Below, in pieces: positions 26,500-34,968 of a stretch of DNA of 64,000 nt; within the stretch, counting starts at the first letter, position 1, and each line of letters opens with the position of its first letter. A model generated the notes under the pieces. It did not search any database, had not been told where the DNA came from, and saw only the letters and a program-made list of their open reading frames with translations. A program made the translations under genes and the position numbers. The stretch is from positions 186,001 through 250,000 of the forward strand of contig NZ_VFIA01000003.1 in NCBI RefSeq assembly GCF_014282275.1. Reading direction: 5' to 3'. This DNA is from Spirosoma utsteinense. GTDB taxonomy: Bacteria > Bacteroidota > Bacteroidia > Cytophagales > Spirosomataceae.

Positions 26500-27281
26500 T
26501 GACCGAAACCGTAAGTCGTATTTCTCTGCATACACTCGAACAGGGCAGCGGCCCGCTAACGCTGGTATTCCTGCACTATTTTGGCGGGTCGGCGCAGGAG
26601 TGGCTCGGTGTGATGAGCCAGCTATCGGACCAGTACCGCTGCATTGCTATCGACCTGCGCGGTCACGGCGGCTCAGATTCACCCGCAACCGGCTACACGG
26701 TTGATGATATGGCCGACGATGTTACCGACATCCTGCACCAGTACGAGGTTCAGGACTTCGTGCTGGTGGGTCACTCTATGAGTGGCAAGGTAGCGCTGGC
26801 ACTGGCCAGTCGGCAACCAACCGGGTTACAGTCACTGTTGCTGGTTTCGCCTTCACCGCCCGTTCCCGAACCCATCCCCGATAAGGAGCGTCAGAAACTA
26901 CTCACTGGCCACGGCCAGCGATCGGCCGCCGAACAGACGCTCAAGAACATTACCGAAGTAGCCGTTTCGGAAGCTGTACGAAAGCAGATCATTGCCGACG
27001 ATCTGCGAACGGGAAAATCAGCCTGGGATGCGTGGCTGCTGGCGGGTAGCAAAGAAGACATTTCAGATCGGATGGCTGCGGTTACCATTCCGGTTCATAT
27101 TATCGTGGGTTCGGAAGACCGAGCCCTCCCGCCCGATGTGCAACCCAGACTGACACTCCCCTATCTGCCAGCCGCTACGCTGGAGATCTGTAGGGGTGCG
27201 GGTCATTTGCTTCCGTGGGAAGTGCCGTATGACCTAGCGAATTTTATTAGCAAAAAATTAGTGGTCAACGTATCCAACTAG
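26496..27281 (+). CDS. Alpha/beta hydrolase
   Basis: 261 residues of the alpha/beta hydrolase fold: oxyanion-hole HYFGGSAQEW, nucleophile Ser94 in LVGHSMSGK, the acid in IIVGSEDRALPP and catalytic His237 in GAGHLLPWE. The start codon overlaps the GH1-like stop (ATGATG), so the two are translationally coupled. Substrate unknown. The trp promoter begins immediately behind this gene. Confidence 0.92.
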   Translation: MMTETVSRISLHTLEQGSGPLTLVFLHYFGGSAQEWLGVMSQLSDQYRCIAIDLRGHGGSDSPATGYTVDDMADDVTDILHQYEVQDFVLVGHSMSGKVALALASRQPTGLQSLLLVSPSPPVPEPIPDKERQKLLTGHGQRSAAEQTLKNITEVAVSEAVRKQIIADDLRTGKSAWDAWLLAGSKEDISDRMAAVTIPVHIIVGSEDRALPPDVQPRLTLPYLPAATLEICRGAGHLLPWEVPYDLANFISKKLVVNVSN

Positions 27282-27295
27282 AAAAACAATCACTT

Positions 27296-27303
27296 TATCT
27301 TTG
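27296..27303 (+). promoter_or_regulatory. Probable -7 promoter box of the trp operon
   Basis: TATCTTTG is an exact match to the Bacteroidota -7 consensus TAnnTTTG, 84 bases upstream of the leader peptide start. Transcription would begin near 27308. No obvious -33 TTG at the usual spacing. Confidence 0.6.
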
Positions 27304-27386
27304 TGGCCGAAGCCAAGGTGTAGCGCGCTGCGACACAAGCATCAACGAAGACAAAAACATAAGAAAACGTGAATAACTCAGTAAAC

Positions 27387-27422
27387 ATGATTTGGTGGTG
27401 GCATTCTTCTCATTTGGGATGA
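27387..27422 (+). CDS. trpL: trp operon leader peptide (11 residues, three consecutive Trp codons)
   Basis: ATG ATT TGG TGG TGG CAT TCT TCT CAT TTG GGA TGA encodes MIWWWHSSHLG. Three Trp codons in a row near the start of a tiny frame, just ahead of an intrinsic terminator and trpE, are the hallmark of transcription attenuation. A ribosome stalled at the Trp codons for lack of charged tRNA-Trp would change downstream folding and allow read-through into trpE. The peptide itself has no other expected function. The gene lies within a 230-base untranslated leader. Confidence 0.88.
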   Translation: MIWWWHSSHLG

Positions 27423-27494
27423 AGGTTGCCGCTATTGTTGTTTACCAACATATATACAAAGGCTCACCGTCATCCCGGTGAGCCTTATTTTTTG
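27396..27494 (+). promoter_or_regulatory. trp attenuator with alternative pairings and intrinsic terminator
   Basis: Four segments can be drawn by hand. Segment 1 is TGGTGGCA (27396-27403, in the Trp codons). Segment 2 covers 27424-27434 (GGTTGCC and TGCCGCTA). Segment 3 is GGCTCACCG (27461-27469), and segment 4 is CGGTGAGCC (27476-27484). 1:2 pair over 8 bp including wobbles, 2:3 over 6 bp with an internal loop, and 3:4 over 11 bp (27459-27469 with 27476-27486) followed by a T-rich tract. The 3:4 hairpin terminates; 2:3 is the antiterminator when the ribosome stalls on the Trp codons. Confidence 0.75.
27459..27494 (+). terminator. Attenuator terminator upstream of trpE
   Basis: An 11-bp perfect stem (AAGGCTCACCG with CGGTGAGCCTT), six-base loop TCATCC, then ATTTTTTG. 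A frame reaching back over this hairpin to 27426 should be ignored; trpE starts at 27513. Confidence 0.85.
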
Positions 27495-27512
27495 CCTTTT
27501 AACAACGAAAAT

Positions 27513-28952
27513 ATGACTACCTCTGCCCCTGCCTTAACTACCTACCGGGTTGTCAGCCGCCACAAACGGATGCTGGCCGACATTATCACGCCGGTTAGCA
27601 TTTACCTCCGTATCCGGGACCGCTACCGTAACAGCATCCTGCTCGAAAGCTCGGACTACCACGGTAACGACAACAGCTTCTCGTACATCGCGTTCGACCC
27701 CGTCGCGCAGTTTTCCTACGAGGGACATAAACTGACGGTCAGGATGCCGGGTCAGCCGGAAGAGATCACGGATGTCCGACCAGGCGAAATGCTGGCCGCT
27801 CTACAACAATTCAAAGACAGTTTCGATCACGAGAAAGCACCGTTTCCGTTCATCAACAATGGTTTGTTCGGCTACTTTGGGTACCCGGCGGTGCAGAGTT
27901 TCGAGGATATTACGTTGCATGCGCCCATCCCCGAAGAGAACCAGATTCCGGCAGCGGTCTTCACCGTTTACCGCTACGTCATCGCCATCAACCATTTCAA
28001 AGACGAGCTGTACCTCTTTGAGCACAGCTACCTCAGCAACGGTGATGCCCAGCCCGACAGCACGCTCGACGATATCAGCGATATGATTACCGGTCGCAAC
28101 TACCCGACTTACACCTTCAGCCCCACCGGCCCCGAACAATCCAATTTTACGGATGACGAGTTTCGCGCGGTCATCCAGAAAGGGAAAGACCACTGCCAGC
28201 GGGGCGATGTATTTCAGATTGTCCTCTCCCGGCGCTTCGAGATGCCGTTCATGGGCGACGAATTCAATGTGTACCGGTCGCTGCGCTCGCTGAACCCATC
28301 ACCCTACCTGTTCTACTTCGATTACGGCAACTACAAGATTTTCGGCTCCTCGCCCGAATCACAGATCGTCGTCAAGGATCGCAAAGCCACGATCTACCCC
28401 ATCGCGGGCACCTTCCGGCGTACCGGCGACGATATCCGCGATGCCGAACTGGCCCAGAAGCTATATGATGATCCGAAAGAATCGGCCGAGCACGTCATGC
28501 TGGTCGATCTGGCCCGCAACGACCTGAGCCGCAACTGCGACGTAGTGAAGGTCGAAACCTTCAAAGAGGTTCAGTATTACTCACACGTCATTCACCTCGT
28601 ATCGAAGGTCGTTGGCGATCTCACGCCCGAGGCAGATCCCCTTCAGATCGTTGCCGAGACGTTTCCCGCCGGTACGTTATCCGGTGCACCCAAGCACAAC
28701 GCCATGCAGCTTATCGATCGATATGAGAGCTTAAGCCGCTCGTTCTATTCGGGAAGTATCGGCTACATGGGCTTCGATGGTGAGTTCAACCACGCCATTA
28801 TGATCCGCACATTTATGAGCAAAGACAACACCTTGTATTACCAGGCTGGCGCGGGTGTGGTCGCCAAATCGGTCGTGGAAAGCGAATTACAGGAAGTACA
28901 CAACAAACTAGCCGCCCTACGAATGGCGATTGAACAGGCAAAATTGATTTAA
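27513..28952 (+). CDS. trpE: Anthranilate synthase component I
   Basis: 479 residues starting MTTSAPALTTYRVVSRHKRM. It makes anthranilate from chorismate and ammonia or glutamine, the first step of tryptophan synthesis. The feedback-inhibition element LLES is at residues 43-46 (ILLESSDYHG). The C-terminal chorismate-binding domain has KIFGSSPE, PIAGTFRRTGDD, LVDLARNDLSRNCDVVKVE, FPAGTLSGAPK and the final YYQAGAGVVAKS. It is the first structural gene behind the attenuator and is followed by trpG after a 93-base purine/pyrimidine-rich gap. Confidence 0.97.
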   Translation: MTTSAPALTTYRVVSRHKRMLADIITPVSIYLRIRDRYRNSILLESSDYHGNDNSFSYIAFDPVAQFSYEGHKLTVRMPGQPEEITDVRPGEMLAALQQFKDSFDHEKAPFPFINNGLFGYFGYPAVQSFEDITLHAPIPEENQIPAAVFTVYRYVIAINHFKDELYLFEHSYLSNGDAQPDSTLDDISDMITGRNYPTYTFSPTGPEQSNFTDDEFRAVIQKGKDHCQRGDVFQIVLSRRFEMPFMGDEFNVYRSLRSLNPSPYLFYFDYGNYKIFGSSPESQIVVKDRKATIYPIAGTFRRTGDDIRDAELAQKLYDDPKESAEHVMLVDLARNDLSRNCDVVKVETFKEVQYYSHVIHLVSKVVGDLTPEADPLQIVAETFPAGTLSGAPKHNAMQLIDRYESLSRSFYSGSIGYMGFDGEFNHAIMIRTFMSKDNTLYYQAGAGVVAKSVVESELQEVHNKLAALRMAIEQAKLI

Positions 28953-29044
28953 AAGGAGCATGGAGGAACGGTGAAAAGGAGAAGAGTGATGTATACATAA
29001 GCATCCCTTCTCCCTTTCCTCCCTCCTCCACCTCCTCCCCCTTT
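28951..29044. repeat. Purine-rich/pyrimidine-rich inverted repeat between trpE and trpG
   Basis: A purine-rich left half (AAAAGGAGCATGGAGGAACG and onward) faces a pyrimidine-rich right half ending CCTCCCCCTTTT; the two can fold into a long imperfect hairpin with the turn near 29003. The polypurine block just ahead is not adjacent to the trpG start codon (29046). Confidence 0.6.
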
Positions 29045-29045
29045 T

Positions 29046-29612
29046 ATGAAACTTCTCGTTTTAGACAATTACGATTCGTTCACCTACAACCTCGTCTATA
29101 TTTTGCGGGAGTTGGGCTATCGGCCGGATGTGATCCGGAATAACAAAATTGAGCTGGAAGACGTCGCGCAGTATGACAAGATCATGCTTTCGCCCGGTCC
29201 CGGTATCCCCTCCGAAGCCGGAATCATGCAGTCGCTGGTGGCTGAGTACGGCCCTACCAAGAGTATTCTGGGTATTTGCCTCGGTCATCAGGGCATTGGC
29301 GAAGTATATGGTGCCAGGCTCGAAAACCTCGGCGATGTGCTACACGGGGTTGCCCACCGGACCACCGTTACGGACCCGTCTGAACGGCTTTTCGCCAATA
29401 TCCCCGACGAGCTGACCGTTGGGCGTTACCATTCCTGGACGGTTATGCCCGATTCAATGCCCGCCGAGCTACGCACTACCGCCGTCGACGAGCAGGGCCG
29501 CGTGATGGCCCTCGCCCATACGAGGTTCGACGTGCGGGGCCTTCAATTTCACCCCGAGTCGGTACTGACCGAAAACGGGGTAAAAATGATCGAGAACTGG
29601 CTGTCGATTTAG
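29046..29612 (+). CDS. trpG: Anthranilate synthase component II, glutamine amidotransferase
   Basis: 188 residues, the amidotransferase subunit that releases ammonia from glutamine for TrpE. The class I triad is visible: nucleophile Cys78 in LGICLGHQG, and His169 with Glu171 in FHPESVLT. The oxyanion motif LSPGPGIPSEAG is also present. It stands alone as trpG, not fused to trpD, and the protein has no extra domain. Confidence 0.96.
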   Translation: MKLLVLDNYDSFTYNLVYILRELGYRPDVIRNNKIELEDVAQYDKIMLSPGPGIPSEAGIMQSLVAEYGPTKSILGICLGHQGIGEVYGARLENLGDVLHGVAHRTTVTDPSERLFANIPDELTVGRYHSWTVMPDSMPAELRTTAVDEQGRVMALAHTRFDVRGLQFHPESVLTENGVKMIENWLSI

Positions 29613-29618
29613 TTTTCT

Positions 29619-29646
29619 GTAGAGACGCGACCCTTCGCGTCTCTAC
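29619..29646. repeat. Perfect hairpin between trpG and trpD
   Basis: GTAGAGACGCGA (29619-29630) pairs perfectly with 29635-29646 over 12 bp around CCCT. It lacks a following T-tract, so it may stabilise or process the operon mRNA rather than terminate it. Confidence 0.75.
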
Positions 29647-29661
29647 CAATAAAAACACCTC

Positions 29662-30648
29662 ATGAAAGCAATCCTTAATCACTTGTTCGAATACAAAACC
29701 TTGTCTAAAGAACAGGCCAGGCAAACCCTGATCGGCATTGGACAGGGTGCTTACAACGCATCGCAGGTTGCGTCGTTTCTGACCGTGTACATGATGCGGA
29801 GTTTACGCGTCGAAGAGCTACAGGGCTTCCGCGACGCTATGCTCGAACTCTGCCTGCCCGTCGACCTGGATGCCTACGACCCGATGGACCTTTGCGGCAC
29901 CGGGGGCGATGGTAAAGACACCTTCAACATCTCGACCCTATCGTCCTTTGTGGTCGCCGGGGCGGGGCAGCGAGTGGCCAAACACGGCAACCATGGCGTT
30001 TCGTCGCTGGTTGGATCTTCTACGGTGATGGAGCATCTGGGTTATCGGTTCACGAACGACGTGGGCGAGTTACAGCGCAAGATGGAAACGGCGGGTATCT
30101 GCTTTTTACACGCTCCTTTGTTTCACCCCGCGATGAAGAACATTGGGCCAATTCGGAAGGAGCTGGGTGTGAAAACGTTTTTCAATGTGCTCGGCCCGAT
30201 GGTGAATCCCGCACGTCCTCAAAAACAGCTTGTTGGCGTATTCAACCTTGAATTGGCTCGATTATATGCGTACCTTTATCAGCAGACAGACAAGCAGTTT
30301 ATGATCCTGCATGCGCTCGATGGGTACGATGAAATTTCATTAACAGGGGCTTTCAAGGTCATCAGTAACCACACGGAGTTACTTTTGGAACCAAAGGACT
30401 TGGGAATGACTAGGTTGAGTCCCGAATCGCTGGCAGGTGGACAGACGCTGGACGAGTCAGCACAGATATTCATGAATGTGCTGAACAACCAGGCAACGAC
30501 CGCTCAAACGCAGGCCGTGCTGGCGAACTCGGCGATGGCGTTACTGGCTGCGGGCAAAACCAGCGACCGGGACGATGCGGTGTCGATGGCGCGTGAATCG
30601 CTGGAAAGCGGACGAGCGCTGAACTGTTTTAAGACGTTGCTGAAGTAA
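29662..30648 (+). CDS. trpD: Anthranilate phosphoribosyltransferase
   Basis: 328 residues, the usual length. It transfers phosphoribose from PRPP to anthranilate. The conserved PRPP-binding glycine motif CGTGGDGKDTFNIST is at residues 78-92; KHGNHGVSS and VLGPMVNPARP follow. Third gene of the operon, flanked on both sides by hairpins. Confidence 0.97.
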   Translation: MKAILNHLFEYKTLSKEQARQTLIGIGQGAYNASQVASFLTVYMMRSLRVEELQGFRDAMLELCLPVDLDAYDPMDLCGTGGDGKDTFNISTLSSFVVAGAGQRVAKHGNHGVSSLVGSSTVMEHLGYRFTNDVGELQRKMETAGICFLHAPLFHPAMKNIGPIRKELGVKTFFNVLGPMVNPARPQKQLVGVFNLELARLYAYLYQQTDKQFMILHALDGYDEISLTGAFKVISNHTELLLEPKDLGMTRLSPESLAGGQTLDESAQIFMNVLNNQATTAQTQAVLANSAMALLAAGKTSDRDDAVSMARESLESGRALNCFKTLLK

Positions 30649-30653
30649 GAACG

Positions 30654-30680
30654 TGCCACTGGCCGTTCGGCCAGCTGGCA
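30654..30680. repeat. Hairpin between trpD and trpC
   Basis: TGCCACTGGCC and GGCCAGCTGGCA pair over 11 bp with one bulged base around a GTTC loop. No T-tract follows. Confidence 0.7.
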
Positions 30681-30741
30681 ACTGGCTTTATATTGACAAT
30701 TAGCCTCAGGGCTCGGCGGACCGTAGTCCGTGATACATATT

Positions 30742-31548
30742 ATGACCATTCTGGACCAGATAGTTGCCCAAAAACGAATTGAAGTCGCCGAGCGAATGGC
30801 GGCCACCCCGATATCGGCGCTTGAACTGATGCCTGACTTTAAGCGAATGCCTCTGTCAGCGCGTGACGCGGTTCAGAGTTTTCGTTCGACGGGTATCATT
30901 GCCGAGTTCAAGCGTAAATCCCCATCCAAAGGTATCATCAATGACCAGGCCGACGTAGCGACTACTACCCTGGGCTACGTAAAAGCGGGCGCAGCTGTGT
31001 TGTCGGTGCTGACCGATGAGCCGTTTTTCGGCGGTACGCTGGCCGATTTGCAGGCGGCTCGCCTGGCTAACCCTGAGACGCCCATTCTGCGGAAAGATTT
31101 CATCATCGATGATTACCAGATTCTGGAAGCCAAAGCGTGGGGAGCGGATCTGGTGTTGCTCATTGCCGCCTGCCTGACGCCCCAGCAGGTAATCGACCTC
31201 AGCGAACTGGCGCACAATGTGGGGATGCAGGTGTTGCTCGAAGTCCACGACGAGGACGAACTCGACCGCACACTGACGCATACGGTCGATCTGGTGGGTG
31301 TCAACAACCGAAATCTTAAAACATTTGTTACATCGATTGATACGTCCATGCGACTGGTGGAGCGCATTCCCGATACGTTCGCCAAGATCACCGAAAGTGG
31401 TCTGCACGACGCCCAAACCATGCGGGCGCTGTTCCAAGCGGGTTTCGATGGATTCCTCATCGGCGAAGCATTCATGAAAACACCTGACCCGGCAGCTGCT
31501 TTGGCGGACATAGTCGCTCAGTTTAACTCGACAACCATACCTATCTAA
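30742..31548 (+). CDS. trpC: Indole-3-glycerol phosphate synthase
   Basis: 268 residues from MTILDQIVAQKRIEVAERM; a codon four positions upstream also fits. It closes the indole ring of tryptophan by converting CdRP to indole-3-glycerol phosphate. TIM-barrel signature residues: catalytic Lys in IIAEFKRKSPSKG, Lys in PILRKDFIIDDYQI, Glu in VLLEVHDEDEL, Asn in VGVNNRNLKTF and Glu in KITESGLH. trpF follows 11 bases after the stop, as a separate gene. Confidence 0.96.
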   Translation: MTILDQIVAQKRIEVAERMAATPISALELMPDFKRMPLSARDAVQSFRSTGIIAEFKRKSPSKGIINDQADVATTTLGYVKAGAAVLSVLTDEPFFGGTLADLQAARLANPETPILRKDFIIDDYQILEAKAWGADLVLLIAACLTPQQVIDLSELAHNVGMQVLLEVHDEDELDRTLTHTVDLVGVNNRNLKTFVTSIDTSMRLVERIPDTFAKITESGLHDAQTMRALFQAGFDGFLIGEAFMKTPDPAAALADIVAQFNSTTIPI

Positions 31549-31559
31549 CTCGTACAATT

Positions 31560-32204
31560 ATGAAAATCAAAGTGTGCGGTCTGCGCGATGCTGACAACCT
31601 GAAAGAGATTGCCGCCCTTGATCCCGACTTTATTGGGTTCATTTTCTACGATCAGTCGCCCCGCTACGTGGGTGATGAGTTGGATGAGGAGGTCGTTAAA
31701 GCGTTGCCCCGTTCGATCCGGAAAGTGGGCGTGTTCGTGAATGCCAGCCCGGAGTTCATTTTGCGTACCGTGAAGAAATACGACTTTCAGTACGTTCAGC
31801 TCCACGGCAACGAAACCCCCGATTTTTGCCGGAGCTTACGCAACCGGGGCATCAACCTCATCAAGGCGTTCCGGGTCGATGCGACGTTCAACTTCTCGAT
31901 GCTGAACAACTACAAAGCCCAGTGCGACTTTTTCCTGTTCGACGCCAAAGGCGACCAGCCCGGCGGTAACGGCCATACGTTCGACTGGAGCATTCTAAGC
32001 CGCTACGACAATGAAAAACCCTTTTTCATCAGCGGAGGAATTGGCCTCGACAACCTCGACCAACTGGCAGCCCTCAAAGGCATGAAACTGTACGGCGTCG
32101 ACGTGAACAGCCAGGTAGAAACGGCCCCCGGCGTTAAAGACGTTGCCAAGGTGAAGGAGCTGATCGCCCGCCTGCGGCCTGTGGAGGAAGAGGAAACGGC
32201 TTAG
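31560..32204 (+). CDS. trpF: Phosphoribosylanthranilate isomerase
   Basis: 214 residues. It isomerises PRA to CdRP in the tryptophan pathway. Catalytic Cys in the N-terminal KVCGLRDADN, then FIGFIFYDQSPRYV, QLHGNETPDFC, and the catalytic Asp in FLFDAKGDQPGGNG; phosphate binding at FISGGIGLDNL. The stop is followed by 56 bases and then a toxin-antitoxin pair rather than trpB. Confidence 0.96.
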   Translation: MKIKVCGLRDADNLKEIAALDPDFIGFIFYDQSPRYVGDELDEEVVKALPRSIRKVGVFVNASPEFILRTVKKYDFQYVQLHGNETPDFCRSLRNRGINLIKAFRVDATFNFSMLNNYKAQCDFFLFDAKGDQPGGNGHTFDWSILSRYDNEKPFFISGGIGLDNLDQLAALKGMKLYGVDVNSQVETAPGVKDVAKVKELIARLRPVEEEETA

Positions 32205-32260
32205 CGAGAAGAGGCACTCTCTTTAGCTCGACTGTGTTCAAGTAACTAATAACGCATCTT

Positions 32261-32479
32261 ATGGAGCAGATGAATGTATTGACCGACAATATCCCCCCCA
32301 TGAAAAAGGGGCAACTCAACATTTACAAGCCAAGTGACATAAAGCGTTGGGGTACTGAGCGTTTTCTGGAAACGACGGCGGCTAAAGAACCTTTCATACT
32401 CCAGTTTCCGGAATTCTCGGAAGTAGAGAATCAGCGGATGGATGACTTGATGGCTGAAGGAGATCAGGGCGCTGTATGA
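32261..32479 (+). CDS. Putative antitoxin of a VapBC-like pair
   Basis: 72 residues (MEQMNVLTDNIPPMKKGQLNIYKP..), polar, without a clear AbrB, RHH or Phd DNA-binding motif. It is called antitoxin because it immediately precedes and overlaps (ATGA) a PIN-domain toxin, the classical arrangement. The C-terminal acidic segment (EFSEVENQRMDDLMAEGDQ) is the sort of region that wraps a PIN toxin. Sequence is visibly more AT-rich than the flanking trp genes, suggesting transfer. Identity uncertain. Confidence 0.65.
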   Translation: MEQMNVLTDNIPPMKKGQLNIYKPSDIKRWGTERFLETTAAKEPFILQFPEFSEVENQRMDDLMAEGDQGAV

Positions 32480-32868
32480 TTTATGATACGAACCTTTTGA
32501 TCAATCACATACGAAAAGGCAGTCTACCAACTGTTCAAACTATTATTCCGATAGTAGTAGGTGGTGAACTTGAAGCGTTTTCATTAAAGGCCGATTGGGG
32601 CGCTCAGAAAATTAACTTCATGCGTTACCTCATTGATCGTTATCCAATAGCTGATATTGAATCTACTATTATTCCTGATTACGCGCAGATTGACGCGTTT
32701 AGTCAAGGCAAACTACAAACAGCACCGCTAAAATCTTCAGCCCGGAATATGGGTAAAAATGATATCTGGATAGCAGCCCTCGCGTTATACTTAGACCTGG
32801 AACTGCATACGACCGATAATGATTTTGACCATTTACCAGCTCTGGGCTTACGTTTAGTAAAGCATTAA
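32476..32868 (+). CDS. PIN-domain toxin, VapC type
   Basis: 130 residues with the PIN-domain acidic positions: Asp4 (MIYDTNLLI), Glu31 (VVGGELEA), Asp96 (GKNDIWIAA) and Asp114/116 ([10 protein letters not shown]). VapC toxins are metal-dependent RNases that cut tRNA or rRNA. The gene overlaps its antitoxin by four bases, and trpB begins 4 bases after its stop codon. It is therefore expressed in the trp operon unless an internal promoter exists. AT-rich relative to the neighbours. Confidence 0.88.
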   Translation: MIYDTNLLINHIRKGSLPTVQTIIPIVVGGELEAFSLKADWGAQKINFMRYLIDRYPIADIESTIIPDYAQIDAFSQGKLQTAPLKSSARNMGKNDIWIAALALYLDLELHTTDNDFDHLPALGLRLVKH

Positions 32869-32872
32869 TCTT

Positions 32873-34072
32873 ATGCAAGCCACAATCGAACCAACCACCT
32901 CTTTTGAGGTATCAGATAAAGGATTTTACGGCCATTTCGGCGGAGCATTCATTCCCGAAATGCTCTATCCTAACGTAGAAGAACTTCGGCAGAGCTACCT
33001 CAATATTATTGCCGATCCGTCGTTTCAGGCCGAGTTCTGGCAGTTGCTGGAAGATTACGTTGGTCGGCCAACGCCGTTGTTCCTGGCGAAGCGGCTCTCC
33101 GAAACGATTGGTGCGACCATCTACCTCAAACGCGAGGACCTCTGCCATACCGGTGCGCATAAGATCAATAACACCATTGGTCAGATCCTGGTTGCGCAGC
33201 GGCTGGGCAAGAAACGTATCGTCGCCGAAACGGGTGCCGGGCAGCACGGCGTGGCAACGGCAACCGTTTGTGCGCTGATGGGCCTCGAATGCATCGTGTA
33301 CATGGGCAGCATCGATATGAAGCGGCAGCAGCCCAACGTAGACCGCATGCGGATGCTGGGAGCCAAAGTCGTTCCGGCTACGTCGGGTAGCCAGACGCTC
33401 AAAGATGCGACCAACGAGGCCATGCGCCACTGGATCAACAACCCCGTAGATACGCACTATATCATCGGCTCGGTGGTGGGACCCCACCCGTATCCCGACA
33501 TGGTGGCGCGGTTTCAGTCGGTTATTTCAGAAGAGATCAAGAAACAGCTGTTCGCCAAAACGGGCAGCGAAAACCCGGATTACGTGGTTGCCTGCGTAGG
33601 CGGGGGCAGTAACGCAGCCGGTGCTTTTTTCCACTACCTGCACGAACCATCCGTTCGGCTGGTAGCCGTTGAAGCGGCCGGCCATGGTGTGGCATCGGGC
33701 CATTCGGCGGCAACGACCGTCCTTGGCAAACCGGGTGTGCTACATGGTAGCCGGACCATCCTGATGCAAACCGAAGACGGTCAGGTAACAGAGCCGTATT
33801 CGATCTCGGCCGGGCTCGATTATCCGGGTATTGGTCCCCTGCATGCACACCTGTTCGAATCGGGCCGTGGCGACTTTTACGCCATCACCGACGAAGATGC
33901 CATTGCTGCCGGTTTCCAGCTCAGCCAGCTCGAAGGCATCATTCCCGCCATCGAAACGGCGCACGCCCTGGCCGCACTGCCGCACATGAACCTCAAATCC
34001 GACGATGTGGTCGTCGTTTGTTTGTCGGGTCGTGGCGATAAGGATCTGAGTACCTATTCCCAGTATTTGTAA
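32873..34072 (+). CDS. trpB: Tryptophan synthase beta chain
   Basis: 399 residues, standard length. It joins indole and serine to make tryptophan with PLP. The PLP lysine is Lys97 in [14 protein letters not shown]; Glu in [11 protein letters not shown] and the phosphate-binding GGGSNAAG are present. [14 protein letters not shown] at the N-terminus is typical. It follows the toxin gene after 4 bases. Confidence 0.97.
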   Translation: MQATIEPTTSFEVSDKGFYGHFGGAFIPEMLYPNVEELRQSYLNIIADPSFQAEFWQLLEDYVGRPTPLFLAKRLSETIGATIYLKREDLCHTGAHKINNTIGQILVAQRLGKKRIVAETGAGQHGVATATVCALMGLECIVYMGSIDMKRQQPNVDRMRMLGAKVVPATSGSQTLKDATNEAMRHWINNPVDTHYIIGSVVGPHPYPDMVARFQSVISEEIKKQLFAKTGSENPDYVVACVGGGSNAAGAFFHYLHEPSVRLVAVEAAGHGVASGHSAATTVLGKPGVLHGSRTILMQTEDGQVTEPYSISAGLDYPGIGPLHAHLFESGRGDFYAITDEDAIAAGFQLSQLEGIIPAIETAHALAALPHMNLKSDDVVVVCLSGRGDKDLSTYSQYL

Positions 34073-34102
34073 AGCCGGCCGAGACGGTCAGCGGTGACGA
34101 TC

Positions 34103-34942
34103 ATGATAGAGCAACCCGTAATAGACATACCGACCGAAACGCACGGTACAACGTCAAATCGCATCAAAAGCCTCTTCGCGCGTAAAAGCGAACGGCTTCT
34201 CAATATTTATTTTACCGCCGGATTTCCGCATCTGGACGATACTGTAGCGATCCTGCGTGGTCTGCAACAGGCGGGGGTGGATCTGGTCGAGATTGGCATG
34301 CCCTATTCGGACCCCGTTGCCGACGGCGAAACGATTCAGAAGAGCAACGGCCGGGCGCTGGACAACGGCATGTCCCTCAAAAAGCTGTTCGACCAGTTAG
34401 CGGCTTGCCGTACCGATTCTACAGGCGAGCCAATCACAGTACCGATCCTGCTGATGGGGTACATCAACCCGGTTCTGCAGTATGGTGTCGAGAATTTTTG
34501 CCGGATGTGCCGCGAGGTGGGCGTCGACGGGGTTATTCTACCCGACCTGCCGCTCGATCTGTTCCTGGACGAATATGCATCGACGTTCCGTGAATACGGC
34601 ATTCTGAACGTTAACCTGATTACCCCGCAAACAACAGACGAGCGCATCCGGCTTATCGACCAGGAGTCAGAGGGATTCATTTACATGGTATCGTCGGCCA
34701 GCATTACCGGGTCTGTTACGGGCATCAGCGATCCCATGCGGGCCTATTTCGAACGCATTCAGGCCATGAACCTGCGTAACCCCCGGTTGATCGGGTTCGG
34801 CATCAACAACCACGAAACCTTCGATTCGGCCTGCGCCAACGCCAACGGTGCCATTGTCGGTAGTGCCTTCATCCGGCATCTGGACGATCACGGCACGTCG
34901 CCGGAGAGCATCCAGGCCTTTGTGGAAACCATTCGGGCGTAA
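34103..34942 (+). CDS. trpA: Tryptophan synthase alpha chain
   Basis: 279 residues from ATG at 34103; a GTG at 34094 could add three codons. It cleaves indole-3-glycerol phosphate to indole, passed through a tunnel to TrpB. The catalytic Glu63 and Asp74 are in DLVEIGMPYSDPVADG; FTAGFPHLDD, PDLPLDLF and the glycine motif VGSAFIRHL complete the barrel. It is 30 bases behind trpB, followed by a hairpin and hisIE. Confidence 0.95.
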   Translation: MIEQPVIDIPTETHGTTSNRIKSLFARKSERLLNIYFTAGFPHLDDTVAILRGLQQAGVDLVEIGMPYSDPVADGETIQKSNGRALDNGMSLKKLFDQLAACRTDSTGEPITVPILLMGYINPVLQYGVENFCRMCREVGVDGVILPDLPLDLFLDEYASTFREYGILNVNLITPQTTDERIRLIDQESEGFIYMVSSASITGSVTGISDPMRAYFERIQAMNLRNPRLIGFGINNHETFDSACANANGAIVGSAFIRHLDDHGTSPESIQAFVETIRA

Positions 34943-34968
34943 GTCTACTCTTTACTCGATAATCGGAA

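Noticed and set aside
27426-27512. Extension of trpE back to 27426
   Set aside because: It runs through the attenuator terminator hairpin and adds residues unrelated to TrpE; the ATG at 27513 gives the family N-terminus.
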